Source: an uncultured Lachnospiraceae bacterium (GTDB taxonomy: Bacteria; Bacillota; Clostridia; Lachnospirales; Lachnospiraceae). Taken from it: DNA of 10,398 bases. Position 1 is the first letter of the stretch, and every line of letters begins with the position of its first letter. Made by a program: the position numbers and the translations under genes. The DNA lies in the NCBI GenBank assembly GCA_947305345.1, contig CAMZDH010000011.1, forward strand, positions 1 through 10,398, in the 5' to 3' direction. The notes beneath the pieces were generated by a model. That model was not told the DNA's origin. It did no database searches and saw only the letters and a program-made list of their open reading frames with translations. This document shows positions 1 through 5,625 of this stretch, in pieces.

Positions 1-564
1 CTCGGGCGGGTCGATGAAAAGACGTTCAACGACCTGTACATTCAGCTCAAGAAAGTGCCGAAGCTGATGCAGGAAACGATCGACCGGAACCCGCAGCTGC
101 CGGAACTGGCAAAGAAGATCTACAAGTCGCCGGCGCTGTTCTACCTCGGCCGGAACACGGATTACGCGATCTCTCTGGAGGGCGCCCTGAAAATGAAGGA
201 GATCTCCTACATTCACGCGGAATCCTATGCGGCGGGCGAATTGAAGCACGGTACGATCGCGCTGATCGACGAGGGTCAGCCGGTCGTCGCGCTTTGCTGC
301 AACGAAGCCCTGACGGAGAAGATGATCAGCAACGTCATCGAGGTCAAGGCGCGCGGCGCGCGGGTCATCATCGTCTCGTTCAAGGAGAATAAACTCGCGG
401 TCGCCCAGGCGGACGAACTGATCGTGATCCCGAAGATCCATACGCTGTTCACCGGGGTCCTGGAGATCCTGCCGTTACAGATGCTTGCCTACTATACGGC
501 GAAAGAGAACGGCTGCGACATCGACAAGCCGAAGAACCTCGCAAAATCCGTGACGGTGGAGTGA
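1..564 (+). CDS. glmS: Glucosamine-fructose-6-phosphate aminotransferase (isomerising), C-terminal part
   Basis: The gene is cut by the window's left edge; 187 C-terminal residues are present in frame 1. GlmS makes glucosamine-6-phosphate from fructose-6-phosphate and glutamine in the cytoplasm, the first committed step to UDP-GlcNAc and peptidoglycan. Seen here is the second SIS (sugar isomerase) domain: the conserved block around EGALKMKEISYIHAE and GELKHG that lines the sugar site, and the family's hallmark C-terminus LAKSVTVE, whose lysine belongs to the active site in characterised GlmS. The N-terminal glutaminase domain lies outside the window. The stop is TGA at 562-564, and a strong terminator follows within 35 nt, so the gene is the last of its transcript. 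Whether it carries a glmS ribozyme upstream cannot be seen. Family assignment is very secure. Confidence 0.96.
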   Translation, partial: LGRVDEKTFNDLYIQLKKVPKLMQETIDRNPQLPELAKKIYKSPALFYLGRNTDYAISLEGALKMKEISYIHAESYAAGELKHGTIALIDEGQPVVALCCNEALTEKMISNVIEVKARGARVIIVSFKENKLAVAQADELIVIPKIHTLFTGVLEILPLQMLAYYTAKENGCDIDKPKNLAKSVTVE

Positions 565-598
565 CTGAAAGCCCGTAAAAACACAAAACGACATACCT

Positions 599-632
599 GC
601 GGCGCTCGAATTGAAGAGCGCCGCGTTTTTTT
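599..632 (+). terminator. Rho-independent terminator after glmS
   Basis: A perfect 9-bp GC-rich stem GCGGCGCTC (599-607) pairs with GAGCGCCGC (616-624) around an 8-nt loop. One G and then seven T (626-632) follow. It lies 35 nt after the glmS stop and just ahead of the next promoter, so it separates the two units. Confidence 0.93.
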
Positions 633-643
633 GAAAAAAGTGC

Positions 644-676
644 TTGACATCTGAAACATATTTGATAAAATATAAT
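644..676 (+). promoter_or_regulatory. Sigma-A promoter of the peroxidase/thioredoxin cluster
   Basis: A consensus -35 TTGACA (644-649) is followed after 16 nt by TAAAAT (666-671), which is preceded by TG at 663-664 (extended -10). A perfect TATAAT lies at 671-676 but with an over-long 21-nt spacer, so the 666 element is preferred. The start codon is at 709, giving a leader of about 30 nt with the ribosome site AAGGAGG at 694-700. A dyad symmetry overlaps the -10 (separate entry). Confidence 0.8.
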
Positions 677-687
677 TGCATCAAATA
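659..687 (+). promoter_or_regulatory. Candidate operator: 8-bp inverted repeat over the -10
   Basis: TATTTGAT (659-666) and ATCAAATA (680-687) are perfect inverted repeats separated by 13 nt. Half-site centres are 21 bp apart, two helical turns, so a dimer could contact both on one DNA face. The site covers the -10 and likely start point, a typical repressor position. The only regulator encoded in the cluster is the OhrR-like MarR protein at 2541-2975, making it the natural candidate. The spacing is wider than in well-known OhrR boxes, so the assignment is inference; AT-rich DNA can also produce such symmetry by chance. Confidence 0.45.
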
Positions 688-708
688 AAACTCAAGGAGG
701 TACAAGTG

Positions 709-1251
709 ATGAGTTTCTATGATTATTCCGTTCCGACACCGAAGGACGGCGACTTCTCAATGAAGAATTACGAGGGCAAGGTGGTGCTCGTCGTCAATAC
801 CGCGACCGGCTGCGGATTCACGCCGCATTACAAACCGATCGAGGCCATGTATGAAAACTACCACGATCAGGGCTTCGAAGTGCTGGACATCCCCTGCAAT
901 CAGTTTGCGGGTCAGACCCCGGGCTCGGATGAGGAAGTGCACGAATTCTGCACGCTGAAGTATCATACGCAGTTCCCGCAGATGAAGAAATCCGACGTCA
1001 ACGGCGAAAACGCGCTGCCGCTGTACGGCTTCTTAAAGAGCCAAAAGGGTTTTGAGGGCTTCGGCAAGGGCCCGATGGCGATGATGATGGGCGCGACGCT
1101 GAAGAAGATCGATAAGGATTACAAGAACAATCCGGACATCAAATGGAATTTCACGAAGTTCCTCGTAAACCGGCAGGGCGAAGTGGTCGCGCGCTTTGAG
1201 CCGACCGCATCGATGGACGACGTGGAAAAGGCAGTGAAGGCGCTGCTTTGA
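709..1251 (+). CDS. gpx: Glutathione peroxidase-family thiol peroxidase (thioredoxin-dependent type)
   Basis: This 180-residue cytoplasmic enzyme reduces H2O2 and organic hydroperoxides. The catalytic tetrad of the GPx family is visible: Cys35 in [10 protein letters not shown] (a TGC codon, so cysteine and not selenocysteine), Gln65 in PCNQFAG, and Trp146-Asn147 in KWNFTKFL. Cys81 in HEFCTLKY sits at the resolving-cysteine position of atypical 2-Cys GPx proteins, which are recycled by thioredoxin rather than glutathione. Thioredoxin is encoded 23 bp downstream, which fits. ATG 709 was chosen because it lies 8 nt after AAGGAGG (694-700); a GTG at 706 and an ATT at 676 are poorer starts. The length is normal for bacterial GPx. 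The gene is first in the redox cluster and is probably induced by peroxide through the dyad at 659-687 (inferred). Family and cysteine roles are confident; the substrate range is not known. Confidence 0.94.
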   Translation: MSFYDYSVPTPKDGDFSMKNYEGKVVLVVNTATGCGFTPHYKPIEAMYENYHDQGFEVLDIPCNQFAGQTPGSDEEVHEFCTLKYHTQFPQMKKSDVNGENALPLYGFLKSQKGFEGFGKGPMAMMMGATLKKIDKDYKNNPDIKWNFTKFLVNRQGEVVARFEPTASMDDVEKAVKALL

Positions 1252-1274
1252 CGCGGCGCGGAAAGGAGATCAAA

Positions 1275-1589
1275 ATGAGTGTGATCACAGCAACGGCAGA
1301 GAATTTTGAACAGGAAGTCCTTCGATCGGACGTCCCGGTCCTCGTGGATTTCTGGGCATCCTGGTGCGGCCCGTGCAGAATGCTTTCACCGGTCGTCGAA
1401 GAGATCGCCGCCCAGGCGGACGGCTTTAAGGTCGCGAAGGTCAACGTGGACGAAGAGTCGGATCTCGCCGAACAGTACGGCATTCTCTCGATCCCCTGTC
1501 TGATCGTCTTTAAAGACGGCAAGGAAGCGCGCCGGAGCGTCGGCGTCATCCCCGCGGACGCGGTGCTCTCTCTTGTGAAGAACGCGTAA
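1275..1589 (+). CDS. trxA: Thioredoxin
   Basis: A 104-residue classical thioredoxin with the full fold length. The active site WCGPC is at Trp30-Cys34, preceded by VLVDFWASW, and the cis-proline is Pro74 in [11 protein letters not shown]. It carries electrons from thioredoxin reductase to the peroxidase encoded upstream and to other cytoplasmic disulfides. The start is ATG 1275, with AAAGGAGA at 1262-1269 at good spacing; the open frame extends upstream to 1248 but without a ribosome site. It lies 23 bp after gpx and 10 bp before trxB, so it is co-transcribed. One oddity is Cys75 directly after the cis-proline, where a threonine is usual; this puts a third thiol beside the active-site surface. 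Identification is secure; any role of Cys75 is conjecture. Confidence 0.96.
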   Translation: MSVITATAENFEQEVLRSDVPVLVDFWASWCGPCRMLSPVVEEIAAQADGFKVAKVNVDEESDLAEQYGILSIPCLIVFKDGKEARRSVGVIPADAVLSLVKNA

Positions 1590-1599
1590 GGAGCCGGCC

Positions 1600-2508
1600 G
1601 TGAAAGACATTCTGATCATCGGCGCGGGCCCCGCGGGGCTCACGGCTGCCATCTATGCGCTCCGTTCCGGAAAAAGCGTGCTGCTCCTCGAAGCGAAGCA
1701 GTACGGCGGGCAGATCGTGAACACGCCGGACATCGAAAACTATCCGGGACTCGCGCACGTTTCCGGTTACGAGTTTGCGGAAAACCTGTATCAGCAGGCA
1801 AAGAGTTTCGGCGCGGAACTCGTCTTTGAGACGGCGGCCGCGATCGAAGACCGCGGCGATCATAAGGTCGTCCGGACAACGCTGGATCATACGTATGAAG
1901 GCCGCGCGGTGATCCTCGCGACGGGCGCGAAAAACCGTCCGATGGGACTGGAACGCGAAGAAGAACTCATCGGCCGCGGCATTTCCTACTGCGCGACCTG
2001 CGACGGCATGTTCTTCCGGAAGAAGGACGTCGCGGTCTTCGGCGGCGGCAATACGGCGCTCGAGGACGCATTGTTCCTTTCAAATTACTGCAATAAGGTC
2101 TATCTGATCCATCGGCGGGACCAGTTCCGCGGAAGCGACGCCGATCTCAAAAAACTCACCGGGCGGGAGAACGTGGAATTCGTTCTGAACTGCAACGTGA
2201 CGAAACTGCTCGGGGAGCCAAGGCTTTCCGCGATCGAGGTGACCGACAAACTGACCGGCGAAATACGGACGATCGAAGTCGCGGGCCTTTTTGTCGCGAT
2301 CGGTCAGATCCCGGACAACGCAGCGTTTTCCAACGTGGCAGCGCTTGATGAAAAGGGATACATCGCCTCCGGCGAGGACTGCCTGACGAAGACGCCCGGC
2401 ATCTTTTACGCCGTGGTCTGCCGGACCTAGGCCTTCCGTAAGCTGACGACCGACGCCTCGTACTGCGCGGTCGCGGCGCTGAAAGCGGCGGAATACGTGG
2501 ACGCCTGA
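1600..2508 (+). pseudogene. trxB: Thioredoxin-disulfide reductase, interrupted by an in-frame TAG near the 3' end
   Basis: NADPH-dependent FAD enzyme that reduces thioredoxin. GTG 1600 is the start, with AAGGAG (1588-1593) six nt upstream overlapping the trxA stop. Intact parts are the FAD dinucleotide motif IIGAGPAG (residues 6-13), the redox centre CATC (131-134), the NADPH motif GGGNTALE (from 148), and HRRDQFRG. Codon 277 is TAG (2428-2430). The same frame then runs on for 25 recognisable reductase residues to TGA 2506-2508, so the full product would be about 302 residues, the normal length. Just before the stop, the family motif G-I-F-x-A-G-D, whose Gly-Asp binds FAD, reads GIFYAVV. After it, LTTDASYCAVAAL replaces a usual LTTAASDGAVAAL-type helix. 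No frameshift explains this. Truncation at 276 residues plus loss of Gly-Asp should abolish FAD binding. Either a pseudogene or a sequencing fault. Confidence 0.87.
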
Positions 2509-2540
2509 AACAGGCGTTCCGGGACAGAAAAGGAGCCGTG

Positions 2541-2975
2541 ATGAAATACGATCCGGATGAAGCGTTAAAACTGAAGAATCAGATCTGCTTCCCGCTTTAC
2601 GCGGCCGCGCGGAAGATCATCAGCGACTATCAGCCGTATTTAAAGCCGCTCGGCATCACCTATACGCAGTACATCGTGTTCATGGTGCTCTGGGAGGAGG
2701 ATCGTCTGTCGGTCTCGGAGATCTGCGACAGGCTGCTTCTTGACAGCGGGACGATCACGCCGCTGTTAAAGAGGCTGGAAAGCGAGGGCTACGTTTTACG
2801 GAGCCGTTCCGCTGCGGACGAGCGTTCCGTGATCGTCTCTCTGACGGAGAAAGGCCGGGCGCTCAAGGAAAAGGCCGCAGAGGTGCCGCTGAACATGTCC
2901 TCCTGCGTTCGGCTGGAACCTGCCGAAGGGCAGGAACTCTACCGGCTGCTCCATAAGATCCTCGAAAGCACATAA
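2541..2975 (+). CDS. MarR-family peroxide-sensing repressor, OhrR/SarZ-like
   Basis: A 144-residue winged-helix DNA-binding protein. The N-terminal stretch LKNQICFPLYAAARK with Cys16, together with Tyr30 and Tyr41, matches the reactive cysteine and its two tyrosine partners in OhrR-type sensors (one residue offset from Bacillus subtilis OhrR Cys15, Tyr29, Tyr40). The helix-turn-helix spans roughly residues 56-80 (SVSEICDRLLLDSGTITPLLKRL) and the wing carries ADERS (92-96). Cys122 lies at about the spacing of the second cysteine of 2-Cys OhrR proteins; Cys62 lies in the HTH. ATG 2541 is preferred, 5 nt after AAAGGAG; the GTG at 2538 is too close. It follows trxB by 32 bp and ends the cluster ahead of a terminator. 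Likely role: derepressing the cluster on oxidation by organic peroxide, then reset by thioredoxin. The subfamily is confident, the targets inferred. Confidence 0.88.
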   Translation: MKYDPDEALKLKNQICFPLYAAARKIISDYQPYLKPLGITYTQYIVFMVLWEEDRLSVSEICDRLLLDSGTITPLLKRLESEGYVLRSRSAADERSVIVSLTEKGRALKEKAAEVPLNMSSCVRLEPAEGQELYRLLHKILEST

Positions 2976-2992
2976 AAAAGAACATCGGATCC

Positions 2993-3035
2993 CAAGCGGT
3001 GCCGGCGTGAAAGCGCGCGGCACCGCTTGCTTTTT
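2993..3035 (+). terminator. Rho-independent terminator after the redox cluster
   Basis: An 11-bp perfect stem CAAGCGGTGCC (2993-3003) pairs with GGCACCGCTTG (3019-3029) around a 15-nt loop, followed by C and five T (3031-3035). It lies 17 nt after the MarR gene stop and ends the gpx-trxA-trxB-marR unit. Confidence 0.9.
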
Positions 3036-3056
3036 AGAATGTAATAACAGAATTTT

Positions 3057-3078
3057 CTGGCGGGCGCACTCCTGCCAG
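3057..3078 (+). other. Hairpin in the leader of the MFS gene
   Basis: CTGGCGGG (3057-3064) can pair with CCTGCCAG (3071-3078), 8 bp with one G-T pair and a 6-nt loop. It lies 14 nt ahead of the ribosome site GGAGG (3093-3097) and has no T tract, so it is not a terminator. It may shape translation or stabilise the 5' end. No convincing -35/-10 pair was found between 3036 and 3102, so the source of transcription for the following genes is unclear. Confidence 0.4.
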
Positions 3079-3102
3079 CCGGGGAGAAAACCGGAGGTTT
3101 TT

Positions 3103-4536
3103 ATGGAACAGGCAAGAACCTTAAAGCTGAATTACAAGCGGACCTTTCTCATCGGTTTCGCGTTCTTCGGCATCCTGCTGCTCTGGCAGGTGTACGATTC
3201 CTGGTGCCCGACGTTTTTGACGGACATTTTCGCCCGCCGGATGTACGGCATGTCGTCCGCGGTCTTAAAGGGTTCGGGCGAACCGGAAAAGATCCTGAAC
3301 GTGCAATGGATCGTCGGCATCATCATGGCGTGCGACAACCTCGCGGCGCTGATTCTTTTACCGATCTTCGGCCGGCTTTCCGATAAGACGAAGACGCCGA
3401 TCGGCAAACGGATGCCGTACATCCTGACCGGTACGCTCGTTTCGGCGATCGCATTCCCGTTCATCCCGCTGTTCTTCCATTACAACAACGTCGTCGGCAT
3501 GGTCATCATGATGGGCATCGTCCTGATCTTCATGATGATGTACCGGAATCCGGCGGTCTCCCTGATGCCCGACATCACGCCGAAGCCGCTTCGCGCCAAG
3601 GCAAACGGCATCATCAACATCATGGGCTATCTCGGCGGCGCTTTTGCCACTGTCCTCGGTATCTTCCTCAAACTCTCCGACTATATCAATGCCGCCGATG
3701 AGGCGCGCAAGGTCTGGACGATCGAGCTGCCGTTTCTCATCGCTTCCGTCCTGATGGTCATCTCCGCGTTCGTCCTGTTCTTCACGGTCAAGGAAAACAA
3801 GCTCGCGGTAGAGATGAAGGACGAACTGGAAGAGGGCGAAAAACTCGCCGCGATCGAAACTCCGGTCGACGACAACAAGCCGATGTCGAAAGCGAACAAG
3901 CGGATGCTGCTCGCGATCCTCGGCGCGGAATTCCTCTGGTTCATGGCGGACAACGCGGTCGGCACCTATATCGGCAACTTCGTCATCTATCATCTGAACT
4001 CCGCCTCGTCTTCGACGATGCTTTTGACGATCATCGGCGGCGTCGCTTCGGTCGCGGGCTTTGCGATCGCGGGCGCGATCGCGGACAAGATCGGGCGGAA
4101 ATGGACGATCTCCACGGGTCTCGCGCTGACGGTCGGCGCCTATCTCATCATGCTCTTCGTGCGGCCGAACGCGGTCGCGGATGGCGCGGATACGGCGGCT
4201 TTCCCGGTGCTCCTCTACGTCGTCTGGGTGCTGAAGGGCTTCGGCATGGCCCTGGTGCACAACTGCTCGTTCCCGATGGTCGTCGAGCTCTGCTCCTCGA
4301 AGAAGATCGGCAAGTTCACGGGTTACTACTATACGGCCAGCATGGCGGCACAGACCGTAACGCCGGTGCTGCTCGGCTTCATTCTGACGAAATCCTCTTT
4401 GTGGGGCATTCTGCCTGCCTATGCAGGCGTCCTGGTGCTCGTATCGTTCCTCGTCTTCACGCTGCTCGTCAAGAACATCAAGGCGCATAAGGTCGAGAAC
4501 GCCAAGGGCCTCGAAGCTTTGGGAGACAACGATTAA
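3103..4536 (+). CDS. 12-helix MFS transporter, GPH/SLC45-like
   Basis: A 477-residue integral membrane protein. The N-half begins with a helix at about 13-33 and carries a sugar-symporter-style block: VGIIMACDNLAALILLPIFG followed by GRLSDKTKTPIGKR (90-103), the MFS loop 2-3 signature in the form seen in glycoside/SLC45-type cation symporters. The C-half repeats it as GAIADKIGRK (324-333). A charged cytoplasmic linker (DELEEGEKLAAIETPVDDNKPM) separates the two six-helix halves. The substrate cannot be read from sequence; a sugar or glycoside with H+ or Na+ is the family-based guess. ATG 3103 is chosen, 5 nt after GGAGG; the frame is open back to 3007, but that part overlaps the upstream terminator hairpin and encodes no helix. 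Its stop TAA directly abuts the ATG of the nuclease gene (no gap), implying co-transcription. No sugar-utilisation enzymes are nearby. Confidence 0.88.
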   Translation: MEQARTLKLNYKRTFLIGFAFFGILLLWQVYDSWCPTFLTDIFARRMYGMSSAVLKGSGEPEKILNVQWIVGIIMACDNLAALILLPIFGRLSDKTKTPIGKRMPYILTGTLVSAIAFPFIPLFFHYNNVVGMVIMMGIVLIFMMMYRNPAVSLMPDITPKPLRAKANGIINIMGYLGGAFATVLGIFLKLSDYINAADEARKVWTIELPFLIASVLMVISAFVLFFTVKENKLAVEMKDELEEGEKLAAIETPVDDNKPMSKANKRMLLAILGAEFLWFMADNAVGTYIGNFVIYHLNSASSSTMLLTIIGGVASVAGFAIAGAIADKIGRKWTISTGLALTVGAYLIMLFVRPNAVADGADTAAFPVLLYVVWVLKGFGMALVHNCSFPMVVELCSSKKIGKFTGYYYTASMAAQTVTPVLLGFILTKSSLWGILPAYAGVLVLVSFLVFTLLVKNIKAHKVENAKGLEALGDND

Positions 4537-5625
4537 ATGAAACTGATCCATACGGCGGATCTTCATCTTGACGCGCGGTCGAGCGCGCATTTAAGCGCGG
4601 AAAAGGCAAAAGAGCGCCGCGACGAAATGCTGCGTACGTTTACGCGGATGATCGAATACGCCGCCGAAAACGACGTGAAGGCGATCCTCATTTCCGGCGA
4701 CCTTTTCGACCGGAAGAGCGTCTCGCGTCTTGCGGAGAACACCGTCAAAAACGAAATGGCGTCCCATCCCGGGATCACGTTCTTTTACCTTTGCGGAAAT
4801 CACGACGCGGCGGAGCTTTTTGCGGAAGAGGAAACGCCGGACAACGTCAGGCTCTTTTCGGGCGAATGGACGACGTACGCCCTTTCAAGCTGCGTCACGG
4901 TGACCGGCGCCGAACTGTTTTCGGCGGACGCGTCGCTCTACGACCGGCTGTCACTGGACCCGGAGAACGTCAACATTCTCATGCTTCACGGCCAGGAATC
5001 CGAGACGAAAGGAAAGGCCGACACGGAGATCATCCGGATGGCGTCGCTTCGGAACCGCTTCATCGATTACCTCGCGCTGGGCCACATTCATAAGTTCCGG
5101 TGCGAGGAGCTCGACCGCAGGGGCGTCTACGTCTATCCGGGCTGCCCCGAAGGGCACGGCTACGACGAATGCGGCCCGAAGGGCTTCGTGCTGATCGACG
5201 TGGATGAAGAAGAGCGGACGCTCGATTTCAGGTTCGTTCCGTTCTCGTTCCGCGAGATCCACGAGCTGAAAGTCGACGTGACGGGCGCGTCGGGGACGCC
5301 GGAGATCGTATCCCGCGTCCGTGAAACGCCGGAAATGGATGAGATCAGCCCCCGTGACCTCGTAAAAGTGACGCTTACGGGCGCTTTGGATGCGGAGACG
5401 GAAAAAGATACGACGTATCTCGAAAACGCGTTTAAGGACCGTTTTTACGCGTTCTACGTGAAGGACGAAACGGCGACGACGGTCGATTTCGAACGGTACC
5501 GCCTCGACAAGTCGCTGAAAGGCGAGTTCGTGCGGGCCGTCTCGAAGGAAGACTGGCCGGAAGAAGAAAAGACGCGCGTCATCCGCGCCGGGCTGGCCGC
5601 GCTGGCCGGAGAACCTCTGTCATGA
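4537..5625 (+). CDS. SbcD/YhaO-like metallophosphoesterase, DNA repair exonuclease subunit
   Basis: A 362-residue calcineurin-like phosphoesterase of the Mre11/SbcD type. All metal-binding motifs are present in order: HTADLHLD (Asp8, His10), SGDLFDR (Gly54-Asp55), GNHD (87-90), MLHGQE (His151) and GHIH (182-185). The remaining 175 or so residues form the C-terminal capping and partner-binding region typical of SbcD/YhaO. It should act as a Mn-dependent nuclease processing DNA ends with the ATPase encoded next. ATG 4537 immediately follows the MFS stop; GGGAG at 4521-4525 lies inside the transporter gene, 11 nt upstream, which suggests translation coupled to the transporter. The TGA at 5623-5625 overlaps the ATG of the ATPase gene (ATGA). 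Function at family level is secure; whether the pair matches SbcCD proper or the less studied YhaO/YhaN branch is best judged as the latter. Confidence 0.92.
   Translation: MKLIHTADLHLDARSSAHLSAEKAKERRDEMLRTFTRMIEYAAENDVKAILISGDLFDRKSVSRLAENTVKNEMASHPGITFFYLCGNHDAAELFAEEETPDNVRLFSGEWTTYALSSCVTVTGAELFSADASLYDRLSLDPENVNILMLHGQESETKGKADTEIIRMASLRNRFIDYLALGHIHKFRCEELDRRGVYVYPGCPEGHGYDECGPKGFVLIDVDEEERTLDFRFVPFSFREIHELKVDVTGASGTPEIVSRVRETPEMDEISPRDLVKVTLTGALDAETEKDTTYLENAFKDRFYAFYVKDETATTVDFERYRLDKSLKGEFVRAVSKEDWPEEEKTRVIRAGLAALAGEPLS

Noticed and set aside
671..676. The perfect TATAAT as the main -10 of the gpx promoter
   Set aside because: It is 21 nt from TTGACA; the TAAAAT at 666-671 with a 16-nt spacer and TG extension is the better fit.
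811..813. Selenocysteine at the GPx active site
   Set aside because: The codon is TGC, not TGA; the protein is a cysteine-type peroxidase and no SECIS-like requirement arises.
2413..2475. Diversity-generating retroelement target in trxB
   Set aside because: Changes affect G, C and A rather than A alone, the site is in a housekeeping enzyme, and no template repeat or reverse transcriptase is in the window.
2413..2508. A programmed or accidental frameshift in trxB
   Set aside because: The family-like C-terminal residues are in the same frame as the upstream part; only substitutions and the TAG interrupt it.
3007..3102. N-terminal extension of the MFS protein by 32 residues
   Set aside because: It would begin inside the terminator hairpin; ATG 3103 has GGAGG at ideal spacing and leads directly into the first helix.
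3358..4590. A 410-codon open frame on the - strand opposite the MFS gene
   Set aside because: It is very rich in Arg, Asp, His and Glu with no family pattern and no ribosome site, and lies opposite a clear transporter; it is a codon-bias shadow of GC-rich coding DNA.
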